Positions 17,561 to 27,004 are shown, counted from the first letter of the stretch. The stretch is DNA of 64,000 nt from Cohnella hashimotonis (GCF_030014955.1 NZ_JAGRPV010000001.1:4960001-5024000); one strand, 5' to 3'. The notes: generated by a model from the letters alone, not told the origin. Numbers and translations are program-made.

Positions 17561-20122
17561 ATGACCGATGATTACGATCATGACCTCGAGAGCGAACTGA
17601 ATCGCTCGCTACTGACCGAAGGAGACTTTACGGATGACCCGATCGACCTGACGAACTGCGAAAAAGAACCGATCCACATTCCCGGCATGATTCAGCCCCA
17701 TGGCGTGCTGCTTGCCGCGGCCAATGACGACACGCGAACGGTCGTGCAGTGCAGCCGCAATACCGACCTGCTGCTTGGAGCGCCTGCGGAGTCGCTGCTC
17801 GGGCAGCCGCTGGCAGCCGTTATCGGCGATCGGGCGCTCGCGTTTATCGAGGAGTCCCTCGCTCGTCCTGCCACTGGGGACAAACAACATTTTCTGGAGA
17901 TGACGATCGAGCTGCCGGACGGGCCCGCGGAATTTTTCGCGATTTTCCATGCCAGCGACGATCTTTTGGTCGTCGAACTGGAACGCCCCACGGACGACAA
18001 TGCGCCGGTCGTGAACGACTTCGAATGGGTTCAGGCGTTCTTCACCCGCATCAAACGCACGCATAGCCGGGCCGGAGCCAGCCAGGTGGCCGCGGAGCTG
18101 ATCAAGGACATTCTCGGCTACGACCGCGTGATGGTGTACGAGTTCGATGCGGACTGGAACGGCAAAGTCATCGCCGAGGCGAAAAACAGCACGATGGAAC
18201 CTTTCCTAGGCCATCACTACCCCGCTTCGGACATTCCGAAGCAAGCCAGGGCGCTTTATGTGCGCAATTGGGTGCGTACGATCGTGGATATGGACTACGA
18301 GCCTGTGCCGATCGTTCCTGCGCTTCACCACTCCGGCAAGCCGTTGAACCTGAGCCTGTCCGTCCTGCGGAGCGTCTCTCCGATTCATATCGAGTATATG
18401 AAAAACATGGGGGTGGGCGCCACCATGACGATCTCGCTCATCCATGGCGGCGAGCTATGGGGCATGATCGCCTGTCACCACGATACGCCCAAGTACGTGC
18501 CGCATCGACAGCGCAATCTTTGCAATTTCCTGGGTTCGTTCTTTTCCAGCGAGCTTCATCAGCGCCAACGGCTGGACGACTACCAGGACGAGCTTCACCT
18601 CAAATCGCTGGCGCAGCGTCTCGCTCGCATATTCGGCGCGCCCGGTACGCCCGAACAGCTGAAGAGCAAGCTGAGCGCGGATGAAGACGCGCTGCTGTCC
18701 GTGATGAACGCTTCGGGCGCCGCCGTACAGTTCAAGGGACGCCTGCTGCTGTTCGGCAGTACGCCGGGCGCTGCCGAGATCGTCAAGCTGGCCGTATGGC
18801 TCAGCCAACAGGCGGAAGACTACGCGTATCATACGAACCGGCTCTCCTCGGTTTATCCGAGGGCAGAAGAATATCCGGATAAGGCGGCAGGCGTCGTGTT
18901 CCTCTCCCTCTCTTCGGATTACCGCGACCATATCGTATGGTTCAGGCCGGAGGTCGTGCAGACGGTAACCTGGGCGGGCGACCCCGCCAAAGCCGTCGTT
19001 CGCATCGGAGAGGACTACCGGATCTCCCCGCGCAAGTCGTTCGCGGCATGGCAGGAGGTCGTCACGAACACGTCGCTGCCGTGGGAGCCGAAGGAGCTCC
19101 ATACGCTGTCCGACTTGAAGTCGATCGCGCTGAAGCAGACCGAAGAGGATCTGCGGCTCGCCGAGGAAAAATCGATTTTGTACGCGCGCACGTTGAAGGA
19201 AAACGAATCCCGTTACCTGCAGCTGATGGAGTATTCGGCCGTCGCGTTCGTGACGCTGACCGAAGGCCGGATCGTGTTCGCGAACCTCGAGGCCGCCAGC
19301 TTGCTGCGCGTTTCCGCAGCGAACGATCTGATCGGCCGCCAGCTCGCCGATTGGATCGATCCCTCGTCCGAGAACGAGCTTGCGGACATGCTGGGCCGCA
19401 TCGTGGCGGCCGCGACGCAGCTCCGCTCCTGCCGTCTCCGGATGAAGGCCGTCTCCGACGAGACGGGGGCGCCGATCGAACTGGAAATGACACTCGCTCA
19501 TGTCGTTTATGGCGGCAAACCGTCGATCATGGCGATCGCACGGGAAGCGTCGGGGGATGCAGGGGAAGAAACGCTGTTCACCGAGGTAACGCGAGAGCTG
19601 TCCCGCTATATTCATACGGACAGCTTGACCGAACTGCCGAACAGACGCTGCTTCGACGAAACCCTGGCCAAGGATTGGCAGCAATGCGCGGAGAGCGGCA
19701 AAGCCATGGCAGTCGTCATGCTGGATCTCGACAATTTCCGGTCGTACAACGCCATGTTCGGTTATCAAGGCGCAGACAATTGTCTGCGCTGGGTCGCCGA
19801 ATCGCTGAGCGCGGTAGGCAATCTGCGTAATGCGGTCGTCTCCCGGTATGGCGGCGCCTCGTTCGTGCTGACGCTGGCGGAGGAGCCGACGCCAGAAGGA
19901 CGCGCGCGCGTCGACATGTTGGCCGACCAGCTCCGTCAGACGGTCATCTCGCTGCAAATTCCGCATCCGCAGCCGGGCATCGGAGAATTTCTGACGGCAA
20001 GCGTAGGCGTCGCTGTCGAGACCAATGTTAGCGAAGGAACCTCTTCGGACCTGGTGACACGCGCGGAAAAAGCTTTGGCGATCGCCAAAGCCGAAGGGAA
20101 AAACTGCGTTTACGCGCTGTGA
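17561..20122 (+). CDS. bphP: Bacteriophytochrome with PAS and degenerate GGDEF domain
   Basis: A red/far-red light sensor of 853 residues. The biliverdin-binding cysteine is C33 in NCEKEPIHIPGMIQPHG. PAS, GAF and PHY domains follow in order: the GAF has PASDIP (D224), SPIHIEYMKNMGV and GMIACHH, and the PHY tongue has SPRKSF. A further PAS domain lies at about 545-660 and a GGDEF-family domain at about 685-853. Where RYGGDEF is expected the protein has RYGGASF (A766, S767), so both acidic active-site residues are gone, although the upstream metal-site stretch LDLDNF and the GYQGAD helix remain. It is therefore probably not a working diguanylate cyclase. The ATG follows AAAAGG at 10 bases spacing. 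It is co-transcribed with bphO. Confidence 0.93.
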   Translation: MTDDYDHDLESELNRSLLTEGDFTDDPIDLTNCEKEPIHIPGMIQPHGVLLAAANDDTRTVVQCSRNTDLLLGAPAESLLGQPLAAVIGDRALAFIEESLARPATGDKQHFLEMTIELPDGPAEFFAIFHASDDLLVVELERPTDDNAPVVNDFEWVQAFFTRIKRTHSRAGASQVAAELIKDILGYDRVMVYEFDADWNGKVIAEAKNSTMEPFLGHHYPASDIPKQARALYVRNWVRTIVDMDYEPVPIVPALHHSGKPLNLSLSVLRSVSPIHIEYMKNMGVGATMTISLIHGGELWGMIACHHDTPKYVPHRQRNLCNFLGSFFSSELHQRQRLDDYQDELHLKSLAQRLARIFGAPGTPEQLKSKLSADEDALLSVMNASGAAVQFKGRLLLFGSTPGAAEIVKLAVWLSQQAEDYAYHTNRLSSVYPRAEEYPDKAAGVVFLSLSSDYRDHIVWFRPEVVQTVTWAGDPAKAVVRIGEDYRISPRKSFAAWQEVVTNTSLPWEPKELHTLSDLKSIALKQTEEDLRLAEEKSILYARTLKENESRYLQLMEYSAVAFVTLTEGRIVFANLEAASLLRVSAANDLIGRQLADWIDPSSENELADMLGRIVAAATQLRSCRLRMKAVSDETGAPIELEMTLAHVVYGGKPSIMAIAREASGDAGEETLFTEVTRELSRYIHTDSLTELPNRRCFDETLAKDWQQCAESGKAMAVVMLDLDNFRSYNAMFGYQGADNCLRWVAESLSAVGNLRNAVVSRYGGASFVLTLAEEPTPEGRARVDMLADQLRQTVISLQIPHPQPGIGEFLTASVGVAVETNVSEGTSSDLVTRAEKALAIAKAEGKNCVYAL

Positions 20123-20149
20123 GCATCAGCGCGCTTCGCTAGATGACGA

Positions 20150-20974
20150 TCAGGGCGCAAAACCAGATTTGCTGATCTTGAGCTCGTCCTCCCGGTAATA
20201 TGCACGAAGACGTTCGTATACGATGCGCCATGCATGCGGCGAAAGCCAATCGGCCTTGCCGAGCTGGGCGTACAACGGCTCTAGCCCCAGTCTTTTCGTG
20301 CGCCGTCCGCCGCTGCCGTCTCCCATTTCGTAGTCGTCTACGACGACGCGGTCGGTCACCGGCCGCAGCAATGCCGGCAACCGCTCGCTGCTTGGCAGCA
20401 CGGGCGCGACGGCCGCCTGGACGGGTACGCCGGCTTCCTTGAGCCGGGCGAGCGCCTTCAGCCGTGCGGCGATCGGCGGCGCGGCCGGCGAGAAGACGCG
20501 GCGTACCGCCTCCAGATCGGTTTCGACCGTCATGCTCACCCGGACGCGGCTGCCCATTTGTGCCAGCAGGTCGATATCTCGCGTCACCAGCGGGCTGCGC
20601 GTCTGCACGAGCAGGAAGTCCGGCGGTATGTCCGCCATCGCTTCGAGCAGCGAGCGCGTGACCTGCTCCCGGTACTCCGCGGGCTGGTAGGGATCCGTAC
20701 TGGATGACATGAAGATGCGTACCGGCCCTTTGGCTGCAGCACGGGCAAGCTCGCGGCGCAGCAGTTCGCCCGCGCCCTGCTTTACGTCCACCCACGTGCC
20801 CCATTTTTCTTCGCGGAACGCGGCGATCGGCATGCTTCTCACGTAGCAGTAGGCGCAGCCAAATGCGCAGCCACCATACGGGTTCAGCGTATGCGTATAA
20901 TCTTCAAGAAAGCCCATCGCCGCGTTAAGCAGCGACTTGGGCTTTTTGTATTGAACCTTCGGCTTATCGCTCAT
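20150..20974 (-). CDS. SplB-related radical SAM protein
   Basis: A 274-residue radical SAM enzyme. The [4Fe-4S] cluster motif CxxxCxxC is C36, C40 and C43 in GGCAFGCAYCYV. Other family stretches are SSSTDPYQPAE and LLVQTRSPLVTRDIDLL, typical of proteins annotated as spore photoproduct lyase family or Rv2578c-like. It lacks the N-terminal extension of true SplB and is shorter, so photoproduct repair should not be assumed. The ATG at 20974 has GAGGTGA 8-9 bases upstream; an ATG 36 bases earlier does not. It converges on the phytochrome gene with 27 bp between stops. Confidence 0.8.
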   Translation of the reverse strand: MSDKPKVQYKKPKSLLNAAMGFLEDYTHTLNPYGGCAFGCAYCYVRSMPIAAFREEKWGTWVDVKQGAGELLRRELARAAAKGPVRIFMSSSTDPYQPAEYREQVTRSLLEAMADIPPDFLLVQTRSPLVTRDIDLLAQMGSRVRVSMTVETDLEAVRRVFSPAAPPIAARLKALARLKEAGVPVQAAVAPVLPSSERLPALLRPVTDRVVVDDYEMGDGSGGRRTKRLGLEPLYAQLGKADWLSPHAWRIVYERLRAYYREDELKISKSGFAP

Positions 20975-21023
20975 GGCTGGCGTCACCTCGCGCGAATGAT
21001 TATGAAGCAATGGCCCTGGGACA

Positions 21024-21110
21024 GGGCCGGGTTCGAGCGGCAGGGGCCGGGTTCGAGGGGCCGGGTTCGAGCGGCCGGGGCCGGGAGCGGCGTGGGCCGG
21101 AAGGTTACGC
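21024..21110. repeat. GC-rich short direct repeats
   Basis: GGCCGGGTTCGAG recurs three times at about 21025, 21045 and 21060, with further GGCCGGG copies to about 21110. No gene lies here. It sits directly beside the 52-bp array in the same 710-bp gap. Confidence 0.7.
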
Positions 21111-21149
21111 CCCGGGCAACGGACCGAGTGGAAGCGGGCCGAGCGATAC

Positions 21150-21600
21150 GCGCTTTTCGGCGCGATCTAGCCGCTACCTCGCACCCACGCTCTCGCGGCC
21201 CCATAGCGGCAAAAATTGCCGCTATCCAGCTCGCACCCACGCTCTCGCAAACCCATAGCTGCATTCGGCGCGATCTCGCCACTCCCAGCCGGTATCTGCC
21301 CCGAGATAAGCGCTTTTGGACGCGATCTCGCCACTCCCAGCCGGTATCTGCCCCGAGATAAGCGCTTTTGGACGCGATCTCGCCACTCCCAGCCGGTATC
21401 TGCCCCGAGATAAGCGCTTTTGGACGCTATCTCGCCACTCCAAGCCGGTATCTGCCCCGAGATAAGCGCTTTTGGACGCTATCCCGTCGCTCGCGGCCGG
21501 TATCCAGCCCGAGATAAGTGCTTTTGGACGCTATCCCGTCGCTCGCGGCCGGGATCTAGCCCAAGATAAGCGCCTTTCGGCGCGATTTCGCCCCGGATAG
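21150..21600. repeat. Tandem array of 52-bp units (array 3)
   Basis: The anchor GCGCTTTTGGACGC recurs with starts at 21310, 21362, 21414, 21466, 21518 and 21570, exactly 52 bp apart. Degenerate copies lie at 21150-21300. The rest of each unit is CTCGCCACTCCCAGCCGG plus TATCTGCCCCGAGATAA, with the last two complete copies diverged (CCGTCGCTCGCGGCC). AAGCGCTT and GCGA-TC-TCGC within the unit are small palindromes. The array fills the gap between the radical SAM gene and alkA and appears non-coding; 21600-21684 carries only the alkA upstream region. Confidence 0.93.
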
Positions 21601-21684
21601 CCCTCACTTCCAGTATATTAGCAAGTTCACGAAATCCGAGTGCCCCTACTTTGGGTTACAATGGGGACGAGGAGGAGAAGGATC

Positions 21685-22584
21685 ATGCCCTACGAACCGA
21701 CGTTAACCCTCGCTACGCCAGAGGATTATCGTTTTTCCGCCAACCTGGGTTACTTAATGCGCTCCCCTAAAGAGTGCCTGCATCTAATTCGGGACGGACG
21801 CTTGTACAAGGCGCTCCCGTTGGACGGAACGCCCGTCTTGGAGATCGGCGCCGACGACGACAATCGGCTGCTCGTCGCATTCGCGGACGATCGCGGCGTT
21901 CCGAGCGAGGACGTCCGAGCGGCCTCGCTCGCCTATATCCGCGAGTGGCTCGATCTGGACACAGATCTCGAGCCTTTCTACCGTCTTGCCGCCGACGATC
22001 CGATCCTGGCCGCCGCGGCATCCATGCATAAAGGCCTGCGCCTCATCGGCATTCCCGATCTGTTCGAGGCGATGGCGTGGGGCATCCTTGGACAGCAGAT
22101 CAACCTTGCCTTCGCCTACACGCTCAAAGCCCGACTGGTGGAGGCGTACGGCACCCCCGTCTCCTGCGCCGGCGACACCTGTTGGACGTTCCCGCAGCCC
22201 GAAGTCATCGCCGGTCTGGAAGTCAAGGACCTGCTGCCGCTGAAGCTGACGGTTAAAAAATGCGAGTATCTCATCCATGCGGCGGAACTGATCGCCGGCG
22301 GAGCTTTATCCAAAGGGAGGCTGCAGGAGCTTGGATACCGCGAAGCGGAAAAAGCGCTCGTGCGCATCCGCGGCATCGGTCCGTGGACCGCGAATTACGT
22401 GCTGATGCGCTGCCTCCGGATGAAGGACGCTTTTCCGATTGACGACGTCGGCCTGCATCATGCGCTTCGCCACGTTACGGGCAGCGATGCCAAGCCGTCT
22501 CGCGAGGAGATCTTGCGCCTGTCCGCCGGCTGGCGCGGCTGGGAGTCGTATGCGACGTTCTACCTGTGGCGGTTGCTTTATTGA
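21685..22584 (+). CDS. alkA: DNA-3-methyladenine glycosylase II (AlkA type)
   Basis: This 299-residue base-excision repair enzyme removes alkylated purines. The N-terminal AlkA-type domain precedes an HhH-GPD core: the hairpin is VRIRGIGPWTANYVLMR (about 227-242), followed by FPIDDVGL with the catalytic aspartate at D253/D254. The family stretch WGILGQQINLAFAY is at about 132-145. GAGGAGAAGG directly precedes the ATG. It converges with adaB-adaA 80 bp away. Grouping with the Ada proteins suggests control by the adaptive response to methylating agents, as for alkA in other Firmicutes. Confidence 0.92.
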   Translation: MPYEPTLTLATPEDYRFSANLGYLMRSPKECLHLIRDGRLYKALPLDGTPVLEIGADDDNRLLVAFADDRGVPSEDVRAASLAYIREWLDLDTDLEPFYRLAADDPILAAAASMHKGLRLIGIPDLFEAMAWGILGQQINLAFAYTLKARLVEAYGTPVSCAGDTCWTFPQPEVIAGLEVKDLLPLKLTVKKCEYLIHAAELIAGGALSKGRLQELGYREAEKALVRIRGIGPWTANYVLMRCLRMKDAFPIDDVGLHHALRHVTGSDAKPSREEILRLSAGWRGWESYATFYLWRLLY

Positions 22585-22664
22585 AGCCCCGCGACAGGCA
22601 ATCGTCGGCCCGCAAACTGGACTCGACGGCGTCCCGCAGGCATAACCACGCGGCAGCCGGCTGG

Positions 22665-23192
22665 TTAGGCCTGACGGTCGCGTTCCAGCTCGAGCAGCTT
22701 GCTCTTCATGTCAAGTCCGCCGCGGTAGCCGGTTATGGCGCCGCTCTTGCCGACGACGCGGTGACAGGGCACGCATACGAGCACGGGGTTTGCGCCGATC
22801 GCCGCGCCGACCGCGCGCATCGCAGCAGGCTTGTCTACGAGCGTGGCAATATCGCTGTACGATCGCGTCTCGCCATAGGGGATGCCGAGCAGCGCTTGCC
22901 ATACGGCCTGCTGGAACGCAGTCCCCCGGACGTCGACGGGCGCTTCGAACGTACGGCGAGCGCCATCCATATATTCGGCCAGCTCACGCACGTACGGCGC
23001 CAGCGCCGCATCGTCCCGGACCAGCTCCGCTCCCCGGATCCGCGCGCGTACCCACGACTCCAACTGCTCAAATGGCATATCCGGCGTGCCGACGTAACAA
23101 AGCCCGCGATCCGTGGCGGCGGCATACAAGCGCCAAACTCCATGTTCGATTCGCGTCCAACGGACGATTTCTCCTGTTAATAGGTCGCTCAT
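22665..23192 (-). CDS. ogt: Methylated-DNA-protein cysteine methyltransferase (AdaB/Ogt)
   Basis: A 175-residue suicide enzyme that moves the methyl group from O6-methylguanine in DNA to its own cysteine. The acceptor is C143 in VPCHRVVG. The helix-turn-helix with AVWQALLGIPYGETRSY and the final GYRGGL are standard. Its start overlaps the stop of adaA by 4 bp (ATGA), so translation is coupled and the pair forms the two halves of the Ada response, as adaA-adaB does in Bacillus. Confidence 0.95.
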   Translation of the reverse strand: MSDLLTGEIVRWTRIEHGVWRLYAAATDRGLCYVGTPDMPFEQLESWVRARIRGAELVRDDAALAPYVRELAEYMDGARRTFEAPVDVRGTAFQQAVWQALLGIPYGETRSYSDIATLVDKPAAMRAVGAAIGANPVLVCVPCHRVVGKSGAITGYRGGLDMKSKLLELERDRQA

Positions 23193-23797
23193 TCAGACAC
23201 CTCCACATAAGCCGGCCGACCTCCCAGTCTTCTGAATTCGCTGGGCGTCGTGCCGGTTCTCTGCTTGAATACGGTAATAAAATAAGGAACGCTGCCGAAG
23301 CCTACGGCAGCGGCGATGTCGGCCATCGGCAAACTCGTCGTCTCGAGCAGCTCGATCGCCCGCGCGATCCGGGTGCGCTGCACGTACTCGACCGGCGTGA
23401 CGCCCGCGATCCGTTTAAAGATACGATGCAAATGATAAGGGCTGCCGCGGTACTGCTCCGCAAGACGATCCAGCGTGATCGGCTCGTAATAACAGCGGTC
23501 GATGAAGTCCGTCATCTGACCGACCCATTCTACGTCAGGCAGCTTCCTGTCGGTCGGCCTGCAACGCTTGCAGGGCCGGTAGCCCGCCTCCATCGCCGGC
23601 TCCGAGTCCGCGAAGATCCGCACGTTCTCCCGTTTGGGCGCCCGGGATCTGCACGAGGGGCGGCAAAAGATGCCCGTCGTCATGACCGCATACCGGAACC
23701 GGTCGTTGTAGACTGCATCGTTGCCGACAATCGCCTGCCATTGCTCCTCGTCCGGCGCTTCGCCCGCGTACGTTCTGTTGATGTTATCGACGCCCAT
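23189..23797 (-). CDS. adaA: AdaA: methylphosphotriester-DNA methyltransferase and activator
   Basis: A 202-residue sensor-regulator of alkylation damage. Its N-terminal zinc domain has C45 and C49 (FCRPSCRSRAP) and C76 and C79 (RPCKRCRP). C45 is the expected methyl acceptor from DNA phosphotriesters, after which the protein becomes an activator. The AraC-type helix-turn-helix is at about 105-200 (RLAEQYRGSPYHLHRIFK, then MADIAAAVGFGSVPYF). The third possible start, ATG at 23797, has GGAGG at 8 bases and fits best; GTG 23806 and ATG 23803 are too close. It overlaps ogt by 4 bp. Confidence 0.93.
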   Translation of the reverse strand: MGVDNINRTYAGEAPDEEQWQAIVGNDAVYNDRFRYAVMTTGIFCRPSCRSRAPKRENVRIFADSEPAMEAGYRPCKRCRPTDRKLPDVEWVGQMTDFIDRCYYEPITLDRLAEQYRGSPYHLHRIFKRIAGVTPVEYVQRTRIARAIELLETTSLPMADIAAAVGFGSVPYFITVFKQRTGTTPSEFRRLGGRPAYVEVSE

Positions 23798-23953
23798 CTG
23801 CATCACCTCCCCCCAAGTATACCCGCATTCCCGCGCACCCGTAAGGCTTTTGGATTACAATCGCAAGATCTCGAAATTGAATCCCTGTGCCCGCGAATGA
23901 TCCGCCCATCATCCGTAAAAGATCCGATTGACTAGTCTGACCGCCGGTGTCAT

Positions 23954-23971
23954 AATGTACGCGTGTACATT
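23954..23971. promoter_or_regulatory. Candidate LacI-family operator
   Basis: AATGTACGCGTGTACATT has perfect 7-bp arms (AATGTAC / GTACATT) around four bases. It lies 57 bp before the ATG of the LacI-type regulator. Size and central CG fit LacI/GalR operators, so autoregulation of the operon is likely. Confidence 0.55.
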
Positions 23972-24027
23972 GTTGGACTATCGATGTGATAACGACGGCG
24001 AAAGCGCTGGGAAAGGAGCCGCCAATC

Positions 24028-25107
24028 ATGGCTACGCGCAGGGAAGTCGCTGAATTGGCCGGCGTGTCCGAGGCGACGGTGTCCCGCGTGATGAACGGCG
24101 TCGGACCGATCAAGGAAGAGACGCGGCGCAAGGTGGCTGCAGCCGCAGCCGAGCTCGGATACCAATTGAACGCCTTGGCCTCCGGCTTCGCCAAAGGAAG
24201 AAGCGGCAACATCGGCGTCGTCCTGCCGCATGTGCCGAAGGTCAGGCTGTTCTCCACCTACTACTTTTCCGAAATTCTGAGCGGCATCGGAGACGTTCTG
24301 CATCAGGCCGGTTACGGCCTCCTGCTCCTCTACCGCAATCCGCAAGCGCGATACGACTACGTGTCGCTGTACCGGACGCGCAGGATCGACGCCTGCCTGA
24401 TTCTGGGCGCGAGCTCTCTGCCCGAGGAGCAAGCCTCCGTGTTCGCCCTGGCGGACGAAGGGCTGCCCTGCTGCGTCGTCGACCAGCGCTTTTCGCGGGC
24501 CGGGCTGCCTTGCGTGGGCGCCGATCACCGGGCGGGCGCTTATGCGGCAGCGCGATACATGCTGGACGCCGGCCATCGCCGCATCGGCTTTTTGAACGGC
24601 TCGCCGCATTACTCCAACAGCGTAGATCGCTACGACGGATACCGCCAAGCGCTGGCCGAGTCCGGCCTGTCTCCTGATCCTGAGCTGCTGTTCGAAGGCA
24701 ACTACAGCCGCAAGAGCGGCCAGGAAGCCGCCGGCGCGATCTTCGAACGGCTCGAGGCGCTGGACGGCATGCTGTGCGCGAACGACCGGATGGCCATCGG
24801 CGCGATCCAGGGGCTGCGCGAACGCGGCGTAGCGGTGCCGGAGCGTCTCCCCGTGATCGGCTACGACAACTCCGACGCATCCAGCTTGACCGATCCGCCG
24901 CTGACGACGGTCGAGGTGCCTTTTTACGAAATGGGGCGGCTTGCCGCCGAATCGGTGCTGGCCCGGCTGGCCGGCGAGCACGGGCGCGCAAGCGATATAG
25001 AAGACGCGGACGGCGCAGCAGGCGCCGCTACAGTAGCAAACGGTTTAAATAAGGCAGCGGACGACGTGCTGCTGCCGACGCAACTCATCATAAGGCGCTC
25101 CTGCTGA
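24028..25107 (+). CDS. LacI family transcriptional regulator
   Basis: A 359-residue repressor. The LacI helix-turn-helix and hinge are at 1-60 (REVAELAGVSEATVSRVMNG, then AAELGYQLNALASG). The periplasmic-binding-like ligand domain follows from about 60 (NIGVVLPHV, GHRRIGFLNG, AMLCANDRMAIGA-like). The ATG has AAGGAG at 9 bases; an earlier in-frame ATG lacks a site. The first gene of a three-gene operon with ThuA and Gfo/Idh proteins, it probably controls that operon through the palindrome at 23954. The inducer is presumably a sugar or polyol. Confidence 0.92.
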   Translation: MATRREVAELAGVSEATVSRVMNGVGPIKEETRRKVAAAAAELGYQLNALASGFAKGRSGNIGVVLPHVPKVRLFSTYYFSEILSGIGDVLHQAGYGLLLLYRNPQARYDYVSLYRTRRIDACLILGASSLPEEQASVFALADEGLPCCVVDQRFSRAGLPCVGADHRAGAYAAARYMLDAGHRRIGFLNGSPHYSNSVDRYDGYRQALAESGLSPDPELLFEGNYSRKSGQEAAGAIFERLEALDGMLCANDRMAIGAIQGLRERGVAVPERLPVIGYDNSDASSLTDPPLTTVEVPFYEMGRLAAESVLARLAGEHGRASDIEDADGAAGAATVANGLNKAADDVLLPTQLIIRRSC

Positions 25108-25138
25108 CGGAGCGCGTCCGAAAGGAAAGGGATATAAC

Positions 25139-25864
25139 ATGGCTAAAAAAGCATTGATCGTATGGGGCGGCTGGGACGGCCATCAGCCCAAGGAGGTTGC
25201 CGAGCTGTTTCGCGCGATGCTGGCCGCCGAGGGCTTCGAGGTTGAAGTATCGGATACGCTCGAGGCTTTCGCCGACAAGGAAAAGCTCATGGGCCTCGAC
25301 CTGATCGTACCGGCCTGGACAATGGGCAAGATCGAGCAGGAATGGGTGAACAACGTATCCGCGGCCGTCCAGGCGGGAACGGGGCTTGCGGGCTGCCACG
25401 GCGGCATGTGCGACGCGTTCCGCGAGAACACCGACTGGCAGTTCATGACCGGCGGCCAATGGGTGGCCCACCCCGGCAACGACGGCACCGAGTACGTCGT
25501 CAACGTGAAGCACAGCTCGAGCCCGCTCGTGGTCGGCATGCCCGACTTTACCGTAAGCACCGAGCAGTACTACCTGCATATCGATCCCGCGATCGAGGTG
25601 CTGGCCACGACCCGTTTCCCGATCGCCCCGGGACCGCATTCGCCCAACAAAGCCGTCGACATGCCGGTCGTATGGACGAAGCGCTGGGGACAAGGACGCG
25701 TGTACTACAATTCGCTCGGCCATCAAGCCGACATCGTCGCGCTGCCCGAAGTGTCCGAGCTGATGCGCAGAGGCTTCCTGTGGTGTGCCGAAGGCAAGAC
25801 GGTCGGCACGGCCGACTATGCGGCTGACGGGGCTTATACGGGCATGCAGGACAACCAGCTGTAA
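25139..25864 (+). CDS. ThuA domain protein
   Basis: A 241-residue cytoplasmic protein of the ThuA family, which has a class I glutamine-amidotransferase-like fold and was named from trehalose utilisation. Typical stretches are ALIVWGGWDGHQPKE, GTGLAGCHGGMCDAF, TEQYYLHID and VYYNSLGHQADI. No signal peptide. It lies 31 bp after the LacI gene and 33 bp before an oxidoreductase. ThuA-Gfo/Idh pairs are common in sugar operons, possibly acting on keto-sugars, but the reaction is not established. Confidence 0.88.
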   Translation: MAKKALIVWGGWDGHQPKEVAELFRAMLAAEGFEVEVSDTLEAFADKEKLMGLDLIVPAWTMGKIEQEWVNNVSAAVQAGTGLAGCHGGMCDAFRENTDWQFMTGGQWVAHPGNDGTEYVVNVKHSSSPLVVGMPDFTVSTEQYYLHIDPAIEVLATTRFPIAPGPHSPNKAVDMPVVWTKRWGQGRVYYNSLGHQADIVALPEVSELMRRGFLWCAEGKTVGTADYAADGAYTGMQDNQL

Positions 25865-25897
25865 TTTTCGAAAAAGAATCGAGAGGGGTACGTTACG

Positions 25898-27004
25898 GTG
25901 GGGAACAAAGTAAAGGTCGGCATTATCGGTACGGGCAACATTAGCGGCATCTACCTGCAGAACGGCGGTCGCTTCGGCTCGATGGAGATCGTCGCCTGCG
26001 CGGATCTTGACGTCGCCAGAGCCAAGGCCAAGGCGGAAGAGCACGGCATCCGCGGACTGTCCGTCGAGGAGCTGCTGGCAGACCCGGAGATTCAAATGGT
26101 CATCAATCTGACGATCCCGCAAGCGCATGCGACCGTGTGCCTGCAGGCGCTGCAAGCCGGCAAGCATGTCTACGTGGAAAAGCCCTTCGCGGTCAAACGC
26201 GAGGAGGCCCGCGAAGTGGTCGAGCTCGCCCGCCAGAAGAAGCTGCTCGTCGGCAGCGCGCCCGACACGTTCCTCGGCGGCGGCATCCAGACGTGCATTA
26301 AACTGATCGAGGACGGCTGGATCGGCACGCCGATCGGCGCGACCGCGTTCATGGTCGGCGGCGGGCACGAGAGCTGGCATCCGGATCCTGCTTTCTACTA
26401 CAAGACGGGCGGCGGACCGATGTTCGACATGGGTCCGTACTACCTGACCGCGCTCGTGGCGCTGCTCGGCCCGATCGCCGCCGTAACCGGCGCCGCCCGT
26501 ATCTCGTATCCCGAGCGGACGATCACGAGCAAGCCGAAAAGCGGCCAGAAGATCGAAGTCGAGATACCGACCCATGTCGCCGGCATCATGGAATTCGCGG
26601 CCGGCCCGATCGGCACCATCCTGACGAGCTTCGACGCCCCGGGCGGCGCGCAGCTGCCCTTCATCGAGATCTACGGCAGCGGCGGCACGCTTCAAGTACC
26701 GGACCCCAACTCGTTCGGCGGTCCGATCCGCATCCGCCGCGCCGGAGCCGGCGAATGGTCCGAGCTGCCGCTGACGCACGGCTACGCGAACAATGCCCGC
26801 GGCCTCGGCGCCGCGGACATGGCGCAGGCGATTCTGACCGGCCGTCCGCACCGCGCGAACGGCGAGCTGGCTTATCACGTGCTCGAGGCGATGCACGGCT
26901 TCCACGACGCGGCCGAGCAAGGCGTGCGTTACCGCATGCACAGCACGTGCGAGCGGCCCGCGCCGCTGCCGCTAAGTGTGCGCGAGGGCGAGCTGGACGC
27001 CTGA
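25898..27004 (+). CDS. Gfo/Idh/MocA family oxidoreductase (GTG start)
   Basis: A 368-residue NAD(P)-dependent oxidoreductase. The Rossmann loop [12 protein letters not shown] is at the N-terminus, the EKP motif is in [11 protein letters not shown] near residue 92, and the catalytic-domain stretch [16 protein letters not shown] carries the usual Asp-Met-Gly. The GTG start follows GAGAGGGG. It ends the LacI-ThuA operon and is followed by a strong terminator. It differs clearly from the Gfo/Idh protein at 1334-2365 and probably serves a different substrate. Confidence 0.9.
   Translation: MGNKVKVGIIGTGNISGIYLQNGGRFGSMEIVACADLDVARAKAKAEEHGIRGLSVEELLADPEIQMVINLTIPQAHATVCLQALQAGKHVYVEKPFAVKREEAREVVELARQKKLLVGSAPDTFLGGGIQTCIKLIEDGWIGTPIGATAFMVGGGHESWHPDPAFYYKTGGGPMFDMGPYYLTALVALLGPIAAVTGAARISYPERTITSKPKSGQKIEVEIPTHVAGIMEFAAGPIGTILTSFDAPGGAQLPFIEIYGSGGTLQVPDPNSFGGPIRIRRAGAGEWSELPLTHGYANNARGLGAADMAQAILTGRPHRANGELAYHVLEAMHGFHDAAEQGVRYRMHSTCERPAPLPLSVREGELDA

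Noticed and set aside
24028-24200. Attributing DNA-repair control of the LacI-ThuA operon to the neighbouring Ada genes
   Set aside because: The operon has its own LacI regulator and palindrome, and the Ada pair is transcribed away from it.
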